Shown in pieces: positions 30,036-41,498 of a DNA stretch of 62,272 bases. The notes under the pieces are model-generated. The model did no database searches. It saw only the letters and a list, made by a program, of their open reading frames with translations, and was not told the origin of the DNA. The stretch is from Rhizobium sp. (GTDB lineage Bacteria > Pseudomonadota > Alphaproteobacteria > Rhizobiales > Rhizobiaceae): the NCBI GenBank assembly GCA_003527225.1, contig DPXQ01000141.1, positions 1-62,272 on the forward strand. Direction: 5' to 3'. The position numbers were made by a program, and so were the translations under genes. Positions within the stretch are counted from its first letter, which is position 1. Each line of letters starts with the position of its first letter.

Positions 30036-30686
30036 TCAGTTGAGCGGAATGGAATTGTCGTCCTTGGTCGACTGGTAGCGCTCGGAGAGCCTGGCGTAAA
30101 TCGCCTTGATGCGGGACGACTGTTCGAAGAGGGCGGGGCGTTCGGCATCCGGCGTCATCGCGATCAGCTCGGCGATCCAGTGCGAGTGCCAGAACGCATT
30201 CGTCTTGCGATAGCCGCCGGGCTCGAGCCCGAAGACCTCCTTCAGGATATTCAGGTCGTGCGGGATCGCGAAGGCGTCGCGGCTGTCCTCGTGGCTGAAG
30301 AAATAATAGAAATTATCGAAACCTGCCCAGGTGATCGCCGACATGCACATCGTGCAGGGCTCATGGGTGGAGACGAATATCAGGTCTTTCGTATCCGGCT
30401 TCTCGCCCATTTCGTAGAAGCGTTTGAGCGTGTGCACCTCGCCGTGCCACAGCGGGTTTTCCGTCTCGTTGTTGGTCTCTGCGATGACCAGCGACAGATC
30501 GGATTTGCGCAATAGGGCCGCGCCGAAGATCTTGTTGCCGGCCTCGACGCCTTTCGTTGTCAGGGGCAGGATATCGTCCTCGATGACGTCGAGCAGACGG
30601 GCGGCAAGCTCCGGATGGGACAAGGCGGTATTCCTCACGTTGATCGTCGCGACTTTATCCGTACTTCGCGCCAGTCCAAAACCCAA
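30036..30686 (-). CDS. Cytidine/deoxycytidylate deaminase-fold protein
   Basis: Zinc-dependent deaminase of the CDA superfamily. Zinc and catalytic residues are His81 and Glu83 in WHGEVHTLKR and Cys111/Cys114 in HEPCTMCMSAITWAGF (numbering from the longest frame). The aromatic stretch FDNFYYFFSHEDSRDAF follows. Proteins of this shape are annotated only as nucleoside or tRNA-adenosine-like deaminases; the substrate is unknown. The start is uncertain: the longest frame uses TTG at 30686 with no ribosome-binding site, while GTG at 30638 and TTG at 30623 (behind GTGAGGA) are alternatives giving about 200 or 195 aa. Confidence 0.82.
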   Translation of the reverse strand: MGFGLARSTDKVATINVRNTALSHPELAARLLDVIEDDILPLTTKGVEAGNKIFGAALLRKSDLSLVIAETNNETENPLWHGEVHTLKRFYEMGEKPDTKDLIFVSTHEPCTMCMSAITWAGFDNFYYFFSHEDSRDAFAIPHDLNILKEVFGLEPGGYRKTNAFWHSHWIAELIAMTPDAERPALFEQSSRIKAIYARLSERYQSTKDDNSIPLN

Positions 30687-30875
30687 AGCGGGGGAAGCTG
30701 AGGGTTTTCCAGCCGTTTTCCGCCATGCCGCGCGCGACTGCTTTCGGTGGGATTTGCTCGTTTTTCCCGGATGCCTAGCAAAGAAATGTCCTTCGTCTGA
30801 TCGCGACGGATTCCTGTTTCTTCAATCCATTGCCGGAAATGGCGATAGTAGCCCAGTCTGCAACAGGGTTCAGAA

Positions 30876-32315
<1,440 letters not shown>

Positions 32316-32316
32316 C

Positions 32317-32631
32317 ATGGCAGAGAAAGTACTGACAGCCAATCGCCTTGGCGATGGAATTGCCGTCTGGCTCGACGCGAACGGCCAGTGGACCGAGAAC
32401 CTGCAGGACGCGTTCGTCGCCCGGCACGCAGAGGCGGAGGCCGCGCTCGAGAATGCGGGCCGGGAGGCCTTCGTCAGCAATATAGTCGTCGACGTCAATG
32501 TCATCGAGGTCGATGAGCGCGACGGGATGCTGCGCCCGCAGAGGCTGCGGGAGCGCATCCGTGCACTCGGACCGACGATTGCCTATGCGCACGGCCATGA
32601 TTTTGCCGATCCCGCCTTTATCGCAGCCTGA
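32317..32631 (+). CDS. DUF2849 domain protein
   Basis: 104-aa protein of the DUF2849 family (MAEKVLTANRLGDGIAVWLDANGQW at the N-terminus; VIEVDERDGMLRPQRLRERIRALGPTIAYAHGHDF at the C-terminus). No catalytic motif and no membrane segment is seen. It begins one base after the cysG stop and ends 8 bp before cysI. This cysG-DUF2849-cysI order is widespread in Alphaproteobacteria, so it probably serves sulfite reduction, but its role is unknown to me. Confidence 0.85.
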   Translation: MAEKVLTANRLGDGIAVWLDANGQWTENLQDAFVARHAEAEAALENAGREAFVSNIVVDVNVIEVDERDGMLRPQRLRERIRALGPTIAYAHGHDFADPAFIAA

Positions 32632-32639
32632 GGAAGCCC

Positions 32640-34310
<1,671 letters not shown>

Positions 34311-34320
34311 GGAAAATTGC

Positions 34321-34833
34321 ATGACGAGAATTTGGAAGGAAGCCGGGTTCGTGGGCAACGATCCCTGGGTCATCGAAACCGAAGAGCGCAAGGCGGGAGA
34401 GGGCGAGCGTGCTATTCTTGGCCTCGACACTTTTCTCGGCGTTGTCAGCGACAGCAATGAGATCGGTTTCGGGGTACTGATTGCGCCCGGCGATGACGTG
34501 ACGAAATTGCAGACCTATCTCGATAGGGTGGCGCTCGTGGCCCTGGCATTTCCCGCGTTCAACGACGGCCGCGCCTTTTCCCATGCCTCGCTTTTGCGCG
34601 GACGGCTTGGGTTTGCGTGCGAGCTTCGCGCGGTCGGCGACGTCCTGATTGACCAGATCCCCTTGATGCTCCGGACCGGCATCGACAGCTTCGCGGTGAC
34701 CAACGAGGTGGCGCTGAAGCGTCTCGAGGACCGCAAACTGCCCGCCATAGACCTCCACTACCAGCCGGCGGCGCGTGCATCTGTAGATCTCGGCGGCTTC
34801 AGCTGGCGCCGGCACGCAACTCCGGCCAGGTGA
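34321..34833 (+). CDS. DUF934 domain protein of the sulfite reductase operon
   Basis: 170-aa protein of the DUF934 family, which is almost always encoded next to cysI-type genes in Proteobacteria. The core FPAFNDGRAFSHASLLRGRLGFACELRAVGDVLIDQIPLMLRTGIDSFAV is the family signature. No cofactor motif can be seen. The ATG at 34321 has GAGGAAAA upstream and lies 11 bp after cysI; the frame is open further upstream within cysI but without reason to use it. An accessory or electron-transfer role in sulfite reduction is suspected from context only. Confidence 0.88.
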   Translation: MTRIWKEAGFVGNDPWVIETEERKAGEGERAILGLDTFLGVVSDSNEIGFGVLIAPGDDVTKLQTYLDRVALVALAFPAFNDGRAFSHASLLRGRLGFACELRAVGDVLIDQIPLMLRTGIDSFAVTNEVALKRLEDRKLPAIDLHYQPAARASVDLGGFSWRRHATPAR

Positions 34834-34867
34834 GATATCGGCAAAATAGCATATTCTTTGCGGTGAT

Positions 34868-34881
34868 TTGACGGAGGTCAA
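34868..34881. promoter_or_regulatory. Candidate FNR/FixK-type box upstream of fpr
   Basis: TTGAC-GGAG-GTCAA fits the TTGA-N6-TCAA pattern of FNR/FixK/FnrN-type sites. It lies about 143 bp before the fpr start in a 190-bp intergenic region. A 14-bp match can arise by chance, and no convincing -10 is placed. Confidence 0.5.
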
Positions 34882-35023
34882 GGAGCCGGCCCTTCGTGTC
34901 GGGCATTCCCATGGCAAGCGCCGAAGTGTACCGTGGCGTATTGCCCGGTTTTCCAAAGCCGCTCCATGAGGTATATGCCCGGCGAACGCGACGACAGCGA
35001 TACGAGACAGGAACCGACAACGC

Positions 35024-35836
35024 ATGAATGCTCCAGCCAAGACCGAAGCTGCGGAAATGATCGTGCCCGAGGGCGTCTACGCCGAAACGGTACTCGGCGT
35101 GACCCATTACACCGACCGGCTCTTCCGCTTCAGGATGACCCGGCCGGCCGGATTCCGCTTCCGCTCCGGCGAATTCGCGATGATCGGGCTGGTGGTTGAC
35201 GGCAAGCCGATCTACCGCGCCTATTCGATTGCCAGCCCCTCCTGGGACGAGGAACTCGAATTCTTCTCCATCAAGGTGCCGAACGGTCCGCTGACCCAGC
35301 ATCTCCAGCGCATCCAGCCGGGCGACAAGGTGCTGATGCGCAAGAAGCCGACGGGAACCTTGGTTCTCGACGCGCTCACGCCCGGCAAGCGGCTCTACAT
35401 GTTCTCGACCGGAACCGGGATTGCGCCTTTTGCAAGCCTGATCCGCGATCCCGAGACCTACGAGAAGTTCGAGGAAGTGATCCTCACCCACACCTGCCGG
35501 GAAGTGGCGGAGCTGAAATACGGCTTCGACCTCATGGATGAAATCAGGAATGACGAAATGCTGAGCGAGATCGTCGGCGACAAATTGAGGCACTACGCCA
35601 CGGTGACTCGTGAGGACTATCCCCATAAGGGCCGCATCACGGATCTCATGGAAAGTGGCAAGCTCTTTGACGATCTCGGCGTCCCGCCGCTCGATCCGGC
35701 GGTCGATCGCGGCATGATCTGCGGTTCGACCGCCATGATCAAGGATACCAAGGCCCTGCTTGAAAAGGCGGGACTGACCGAAGGCGCCAACAGCATGCCG
35801 GCCGAATTCGTGATCGAGCGCGCCTTCGTCGGTTAA
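35024..35836 (+). CDS. fpr: Ferredoxin-NADP+ reductase
   Basis: FAD enzyme exchanging electrons between NADPH and ferredoxin/flavodoxin. 270 aa, bacterial FPR type. FAD-binding motif YRAYSIASPSWDEELEFFSIKVPNGPLTQHLQ, pyrophosphate loop FSTGTGIAPFASLIRDPETYEKF and NADP motif ICGSTAMIKDTKALLEKAGL are clear. The C-terminus ends in EFVIERAFVG, as in the subclass of Rhodobacter and Azotobacter FPR. It follows the sulfite reductase genes after a gap of 190 bp with a candidate FNR/FixK box, and could supply reduced ferredoxin for CysI. Confidence 0.95.
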   Translation: MNAPAKTEAAEMIVPEGVYAETVLGVTHYTDRLFRFRMTRPAGFRFRSGEFAMIGLVVDGKPIYRAYSIASPSWDEELEFFSIKVPNGPLTQHLQRIQPGDKVLMRKKPTGTLVLDALTPGKRLYMFSTGTGIAPFASLIRDPETYEKFEEVILTHTCREVAELKYGFDLMDEIRNDEMLSEIVGDKLRHYATVTREDYPHKGRITDLMESGKLFDDLGVPPLDPAVDRGMICGSTAMIKDTKALLEKAGLTEGANSMPAEFVIERAFVG

Positions 35837-35859
35837 TTCGGTACAGAACAGATATTAAC

Positions 35860-35884
35860 AACGCCCGGCCATTGACCGGGCGTT
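35860..35884. terminator. Terminator between fpr and the convergent GntR gene
   Basis: AACGCCCGG and CCGGGCGTT form an exact 9-bp stem with a 7-base loop between two convergent genes. The following tract (TGTGTTTC) is only moderately T-rich. It can work in both directions. Confidence 0.75.
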
Positions 35885-35916
35885 TGTGTTTCTGGGCTCC
35901 CTCGAACAGAAAGAGT

Positions 35917-36540
35917 TCAGGCAGCAGTCAGATGTCCGATCAGCGCTTCCATGGCCGATTGCGCCTCTTGCGCGTCGCCCTTCTGGATCGCCCGTATCAC
36001 GCTGACATGGTGAGAAACCGAGCGGTCCATCTTTTCCGGCGTTGCCCGCGCAAACCACAGGCGGCGGGAATGGGTCTGGAGCGGCGCCAGCGCCGCGATC
36101 AGGAAGCGGTTGGGGCAGGCGTCCTCGAGAATCTCGTCGAACTGCTTGTCGGACGACAGAAAGCCCTCGAAATCGCCGTCGATTGCAGCCGCCGTCATTG
36201 CCTTCGCGCATTGCATGAGGGCAGCGCGCTGCTCCTCGTCAGCGTGCTCGGCGGCGAGGGCTGCTGCGAGGGGTTCAAGCCTGTGCCTGACCGCCATGAT
36301 CTCCTGATGGTCTTCCGCGTGGATCTCGGAGACCTGCAGGCCGACGCGCGGCCTCACCTCGATCAGGCCCTGCCATTCAAGCTTCTGGATCGCCTCGCGC
36401 ACCGGTGTCCGCCCGTGACCGGCAAGATCGATCAACTCTTTCTCCGTAACCCGCGCGCCGGGCGCCAGTTTCAGCGTGACGATTTCCCGCTCGAGCGCGA
36501 GATAGGCGAGATGGCTTTGCGATCCTGCTTGTTTCGTCAT
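35917..36540 (-). CDS. GntR family (FCD/FadR-type) transcriptional regulator
   Basis: 207-aa repressor. N-terminal winged helix-turn-helix is near 10-75 (SHLAYLALEREIVTLKLAPGARVTEKELIDLAGHGRTPVREAIQKLEWQGLIEVRPRVGLQV). The FCD effector domain is at about 80-205, with metal-ligand type residues in AVRHRLEPLAAALAAEHA, DKQFDEILEDA and HHVSVIRAIQKGDAQEA. The ATG at 36540 is chosen, with AAGGA six bases upstream. It is divergent from a DapA-family gene; two identical palindromes in the 85-bp gap, one ahead of each gene, are probably its operators, so it should repress both. Confidence 0.93.
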   Translation of the reverse strand: MTKQAGSQSHLAYLALEREIVTLKLAPGARVTEKELIDLAGHGRTPVREAIQKLEWQGLIEVRPRVGLQVSEIHAEDHQEIMAVRHRLEPLAAALAAEHADEEQRAALMQCAKAMTAAAIDGDFEGFLSSDKQFDEILEDACPNRFLIAALAPLQTHSRRLWFARATPEKMDRSVSHHVSVIRAIQKGDAQEAQSAMEALIGHLTAA

Positions 36541-36552
36541 GCGCATTCCTTT

Positions 36553-36564
36553 CTGATATATCAG
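36553..36564. promoter_or_regulatory. Operator palindrome 1 (GntR side)
   Basis: CTGATATATCAG, a perfect 12-bp palindrome, directly before the ribosome-binding site of the GntR gene. It is identical to a second copy 47 bp away. A plausible GntR promoter on the minus strand (CTTGCC at 36594-36589, CAATAT at 36570-36565) ends next to it. Confidence 0.8.
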
Positions 36565-36599
36565 ATATTGACATGTCGCATCTAGAATGGCAAGGTCTG

Positions 36600-36611
36600 C
36601 TGATATATCAG
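36600..36611. promoter_or_regulatory. Operator palindrome 2 (DapA-family gene side)
   Basis: The second exact copy of CTGATATATCAG, immediately before AGAAGGAG, the ribosome-binding site of the DapA-family gene. Centre-to-centre distance to copy 1 is 47 bp, about 4.5 helical turns. TTGACA at 36568-36573 could be a -35 for this direction. Confidence 0.8.
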
Positions 36612-36625
36612 AGAAGGAGCTTCCT

Positions 36626-37519
36626 ATGTGGCAGGGTGTATTTCCGGCAGTAACAACGAAATTCAAGGATGACGGCGCACTCGATCTCGCCGAAATGGAG
36701 CGCTGCTTCGCGCTTCAGTTCGAGGCGGGCGTCGACGGCATGATCGTCTGCGGCTCGCTCGGCGAGAATATGACGCTCGATGCGGACGAGAAGATCGAGA
36801 TCCTGAAGGTGGCGAAATCGGTCGCCGCCGGCAAGCCGGTGCTGATGACCGTCTGCGAAAGCGCGACGCGCCGCGGTGCTGCGTCAGCGGTTGCTGCAAC
36901 CAAGGCAGGCGCCGATGGCTTCATGATCCTGCCTGGCGTTCCCTACAAGTCCGCGCCGGCCGAAACGCTGAACCATATCCAGGCCATCGCCGCGGCTGGC
37001 GAGCGTCCGGTCATGGTCTACAATAATCCCGTGGCCTATGGCGTCGACGTCACCATTCCGATGTTCGAGGAACTGGCCAGGAACGACCTTGTCGTCGCCA
37101 TGAAGGAATCGACCGACGATGTTCGCCGCGTCACCGAGGTCTTCAATGCCTTCGGCAACCGCTTCGACGTCTTCACGGGTGTCGACAATCTGGCGCTTGA
37201 AAGCCTGCTGATGGGCGCCGACGGCTGGGTCGCCGGTCTTGTGGTAGCCTTCCCGAAGGAAACGGTCGCGATCTACAAGCTCGTGAAGGCTGGCCGGCTG
37301 GACGAAGCGCGCGCCATCTATCGCTGGTTCCGCCCCCTGCTCGATCTCGACGTCTCGACCTTCCTGGTTCAGCAGATCAAGCTCGCCGAGGTTCTGGCCA
37401 TTACCTCCAACGACCGTGTCCGCGAACCGCGCCTGCCGCTCTCCGGCGACCATCGCGCCCGCGTCGTCGCTGTCATCGAGAAGGCGCTTGCCGAGCGTCC
37501 GGTCCTGCCCGCACTTTGA
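36626..37519 (+). CDS. Dihydrodipicolinate synthase family (class I aldolase/lyase)
   Basis: 297-aa Schiff-base TIM-barrel enzyme of the DapA/NAL family. Lys160 in VVAMKESTDDVRR is the Schiff-base lysine, Tyr132 in VMVYNNPVAYG the catalytic tyrosine, and GSLGENMTL (43-51) the carboxylate-binding loop. GSLGE replaces the GTTGE of true DapA, and this gene has its own GntR repressor, so a catabolic lyase or aldolase is more likely than lysine biosynthesis. A deaminase of the hydroxyproline pathway or a keto-acid aldolase is possible, but no other pathway gene lies next to it. Its leader contains operator copy 2. Confidence 0.9.
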   Translation: MWQGVFPAVTTKFKDDGALDLAEMERCFALQFEAGVDGMIVCGSLGENMTLDADEKIEILKVAKSVAAGKPVLMTVCESATRRGAASAVAATKAGADGFMILPGVPYKSAPAETLNHIQAIAAAGERPVMVYNNPVAYGVDVTIPMFEELARNDLVVAMKESTDDVRRVTEVFNAFGNRFDVFTGVDNLALESLLMGADGWVAGLVVAFPKETVAIYKLVKAGRLDEARAIYRWFRPLLDLDVSTFLVQQIKLAEVLAITSNDRVREPRLPLSGDHRARVVAVIEKALAERPVLPAL

Positions 37520-37535
37520 GGCCGGATCAGATGAA

Positions 37536-37561
37536 GAATAGGGCGGTCCGCCGCCCTATTC
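37536..37561. terminator. Perfect bidirectional terminator hairpin
   Basis: GAATAGGGCGG and CCGCCCTATTC form an exact 11-bp stem with loop TCCG between the convergent DapA-family and exporter permease genes. It covers the stop codon of the permease gene. The A/T pairs at the base stand in for a U-tract on each strand. Confidence 0.8.
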
Positions 37562-38750
37562 GTGCCTCAGCGCCTCGATGGGGTTGAGTTGGGCCGCCCG
37601 ACGGGCCGGGAAATAGCCGAAGACCATGCCGATCGCCGCCGAAAAGGCGAAGGCGAGGACGATGACCGAAGGGCTGGAGACGAAGGGTACGTTCATCAGC
37701 GTGACGCCGGCATAGGCAAGGCCGAGGCCGAGCACGATGCCGACGATACCGCCGGCCACCGAGAGCGTGACTGCCTCCACCAGGAACTGCATCAGCACCT
37801 GCTGCTCCAGCGCTCCGATTGCAAGCCGGATGCCGATCTCGCGCGTCCGCTCGGTGACAGAAACCAGCATGATGTTCATGATACCGATGCCGCCGACGAG
37901 CAGGCTGACCGCTGCGACCGCGCCGAGCAGTCCGGTCATCAGGGTCGTGGTCCCGGTCAGCGTCGAGGCCATCTGCGTCATGTCGTTGACGGAGAAGTCG
38001 TCCTCGCGCCCGGCGATGATCTTCCGACGCTCGCGCAGCAACCGCTCCACATCGGCCTGGACTTTCTGGGTGGAGACGCCGTCGCGCGCCGACAGCGTGA
38101 TGCTTGAGACTTCGCTGGACCCGGTGATGCGGCGCTGATGCACCTTGAGCGGCATGACGACGATATCGTCCTGGTCGCTGCCTATGCTGCTCTGTCCCTT
38201 CTTTGCGAGGACGCCGATGACGTCGCAGGAGACGCTGCCAACCCGGATCTGTTGATCGAGCGCCGGCGTTGAGCCGAAGAGTTCCTTGCGCAAGGTTTCC
38301 CCGAGGATGCAGACGGACTGTCCACCGCGCTCTTCCGAAGCGAGGAACGTGCGTCCGCTTGCCAGGTCCCAGTCCATGGCGGTGAGATAATCGCCGTTGG
38401 TGCCCACGACGCTTGTGGAATGGTTTTCGCCGCCATAGATGACCGTCGCGCTCGATTGGTTGACCGGGGCGACGGCCTGGAGGCCATTGATCTGTTCCTC
38501 GATCGCGTCGACATCGCGAAGCGTGAACTTCTTGGCGTCCGTGCTGGCGCGTCCGGGTCCGAACTGGCCGGGCCTCACGAACAACAGATTGGTGCCGAGC
38601 TTCGAGATCTCCGCCGTCACCTGCGCGGTCGTGCCGTTGCCGATCGTCACCATGGCAATCACCGCCGCAACCCCGATCACCACGCCGAGCACGGTGAGGA
38701 AGGAGCGCAGCATGTTGCGGCTGATGGCTCTGAGGGCGAGCTTGATGGTT

Positions 38751-38761
<11 letters not shown>
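37556..38761 (-). CDS. MacB-type ABC transporter permease
   Basis: 401-aa permease of the MacB/FtsX class. One N-terminal membrane segment (about 20-43, NMLRSFLTVLGVVIGVAAVIAMVTI) is followed by a MacB-type periplasmic core of about 220 residues. Three membrane segments near the C-terminus (about 285-310, 330-355 and 365-390) include the family motif GGIGIMNIMLVSVTERTREIGIRLAIGA, and the end is RRAAQLNPIEALRHE. The ATPase is a separate gene, unlike fused E. coli MacB. Its start overlaps the end of the ATPase gene by 11 bp. An outer-membrane TolC partner is not in the window. Confidence 0.93.
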
Positions 38762-39467
<706 letters not shown>

Positions 39468-39476
39468 TCTCCACCC

Positions 39477-40769
39477 TCAGCCGTTCTTTTCCGTGGCGTC
39501 GGTAATCATCAGATCGCCTTCGGAGATCTCACCCTTCGTGACGACCGTATTCTGGCCGTCACTCGAGCCGATCTCGATATTGACTGCGGTCGGAACGCCG
39601 TCGCGCATCACCCAGACCGTTCGTTCAGTGCCGGCGGGTTCCGGTGCCGTGATCGAGCCTGAGCGTGGCGGCCGGAACATGCTGAAGACGCCGCTTCCGC
39701 CGCCAGTTTTGACCGCTGTGCCCGGCGGCGAATACCTCAGGGCGGCATTCGAAATAAGCAATGCGCCCTTGATGGACTGCACCGTGATATCGGCGGTAGC
39801 GGTCATGCCCTGGCGCAGGAGCATCTCGTCGTTCTTGACAGCAAGAATCCCCATATAGGTGACAACGTCGTTGATCGTTTCCGATGCATAGCGGATCGAA
39901 GTGATCTCGGCGGGAAAGCGCATGTCGGGAAAGGCGTCGACCGTGAACGTCGCCTGCTGGCCGACGTCGACCTGGCCGACATCGGCTTCATCGATATCGA
40001 CCTGCAGCTCCATCTGCTTGAGGTCGCCCGCGATGGTAAAGAGGGTCGGTGCCTCAAGCGAAGCGGCGACGGTGGCGCCTGGATCGACATTGCGGGACAG
40101 GACGATCCCGTCGATTGGCGAGACAATTGTTGCCTTGGCAAGATTGACTTTCGCCAGATCAAGGTCGGCCTCGGCCGCAAGTACGTTTGCCTCGGCGCTT
40201 TCCTTGGTCGCGACCGATGCTTCGTAAGTATATTCGGCAGCAACCAGATCCTGCTCGGTGGACACCCGGTTCTTAACGAGAGCCGCCAGCCGGTCAAAGG
40301 ACGCCTTTGCCGACTTCATATCGGCGCCCGCCTTGGAAACGGCTGCCTTTGCAGAAAGCAGCTTGGCTTCCGAACTCTTGACGTCGGCCTCGAGCTTGGC
40401 GGTGTCGAGCCGGGCAACGACTTCGCCCTTCTTCACCGTGCTGTTGTAATCGGCCAGAACCTCGCGAATGGTTCCCGACTGCTCGCTGGATACGTCGACG
40501 CTGACTGTCGGCTCGACCGAGCCGGTGGCTGTGACGACCACAGTGAGATCGCCCTTCTTGGCGGCTGAAGTCGTATAGCTATAGGTCGTTGCCTGGCCGC
40601 TGTAGACCCAGTAGCCGGCGCCGGCGGCGACCAGAACGCCGATGCCGAGCAGTCGCCAGAGCCAGCGCGAGCCGCCGCCGCGCTTGCGCGAGGACGCCAA
40701 CAGCGCCGCGAGTTCGCCAGATTCAGTGTTGACGTCAGGAGTCTCAGGTTTTTCGCCGGCGCTGCTCAT
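39477..40769 (-). CDS. MacA-like periplasmic adaptor (HlyD/RND family)
   Basis: 430-aa membrane-fusion protein and first gene of the exporter operon. A cytoplasmic N-terminus of about 36 residues is followed by one membrane anchor (about 37-56, WLWRLLGIGVLVAAGAGYWVY). The lipoyl half-motifs are GSVEPTVSVDVSSEQSGTI and ATIVSPIDGIVLSRNVDPG, flanking a long alpha-helical hairpin (about 125-215, rich in Ala, Lys, Glu and Ser). Beta-barrel and membrane-proximal domains follow. The ATG at 40769 overlaps by four bases the end of an upstream minus-strand open frame that I regard as doubtful. Confidence 0.93.
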   Translation of the reverse strand: MSSAGEKPETPDVNTESGELAALLASSRKRGGGSRWLWRLLGIGVLVAAGAGYWVYSGQATTYSYTTSAAKKGDLTVVVTATGSVEPTVSVDVSSEQSGTIREVLADYNSTVKKGEVVARLDTAKLEADVKSSEAKLLSAKAAVSKAGADMKSAKASFDRLAALVKNRVSTEQDLVAAEYTYEASVATKESAEANVLAAEADLDLAKVNLAKATIVSPIDGIVLSRNVDPGATVAASLEAPTLFTIAGDLKQMELQVDIDEADVGQVDVGQQATFTVDAFPDMRFPAEITSIRYASETINDVVTYMGILAVKNDEMLLRQGMTATADITVQSIKGALLISNAALRYSPPGTAVKTGGGSGVFSMFRPPRSGSITAPEPAGTERTVWVMRDGVPTAVNIEIGSSDGQNTVVTKGEISEGDLMITDATEKNG

Positions 40770-41498
40770 GTCAAATCCATTGTGTGTTTTATCTTGCAGA
40801 TAAGCTTATCGAACGATTCCAGCCCCGAGTTATTGACCAGGATCAAGTTTTCAGATTTGGCACGACCGGAATACTCCTCGTCGGGAGGGGCGAGGCGCAG
40901 GAATGGCACGTTCCCACACATCGCTTTGAAACAGAAGTGAATTATTGGTAATTCGCGTCGGCGGCAAAATCGCCGGACGGCAGAAACAAGACCGGCAATC
41001 TTGCCGACGTCGGTTCTGCGGGGGATTTTCCCGAGGACTTGCCCACGTGAATACCCGGCCACGACAGCAATCCACCGGCAGGGATAGACACGGCTCCCGA
41101 AAACGCCACTCGCGCAGAGTTCGAGCGCTGAAATCACTGAGGCACAATTTCTCGCGCCCGGAAATATTTCCGCGTTTCTTTATATAAATTAGTAGAAAAT
41201 AATATGGAACAAATACCGGCGCCAGGAAACAGTGTTATCCGTGGTAAAATCCTGTGCCGTGCCCATTATCTGAGTGATATTAGACGCAGAAAGCTGAAAA
41301 AGTCTTTCCAGCGACATGAAATACCTGTCATCGAAGCCACTGGAAATTGAAATAAATTATTAGACCCAAAAATGGTTCTTACATCCCCCAAAAAATTGGC
41401 TAGTTGAGCACTCCGGCGAGGGTGTCTCTATTTGAGTACGGGGCGGGGCGTTGAGAAAAGCATTATTCACCGGCAAGAATTCTGCGTGGGCGAACTGA
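40770..41498. other. 729-bp gap between exporter operon and GT25 gene, A/T-rich in the middle
   Basis: This is the longest non-coding stretch in the window. The part near 40770-41130 has normal composition and should hold the exporter promoter (minus strand). From about 41140 to 41430 the sequence is visibly A/T-rich, with runs such as TTTATATAAATTAG, and unlike its neighbours. It contains a 48-codon open frame at 41204-41350. I see no insertion-sequence ends, tRNA or terminator. It may be the decayed edge of an acquired segment that brought in the GT25/deacetylase pair. Confidence 0.5.
41204..41350 (+). CDS. Small basic ORF (48 aa), possible gene remnant
   Basis: An ATG-started frame of 48 codons with codon choice unlike the neighbours (ATA, AGA, many AAA). 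It contains the basic stretch YLSDIRRRKLKKSFQRHEIP followed by VIEATGN. The pattern of a basic helix, then a hydrophobic strand, then Asp/Thr-Gly resembles the start of GT25 glycosyltransferases such as the next gene, so it may be a truncated relative. The ribosome-binding site is poor. Not a secure gene. Confidence 0.25.
   Translation: MEQIPAPGNSVIRGKILCRAHYLSDIRRRKLKKSFQRHEIPVIEATGN

Noticed and set aside
40766..41137. Minus-strand frame of 123 codons ending in an ATGA overlap with the MacA-like gene
   Set aside because: The overlap is suggestive of coupling, but the sequence is rich in Cys, Arg and Trp, has no ribosome-binding site and no recognisable family. It probably covers the exporter promoter instead.
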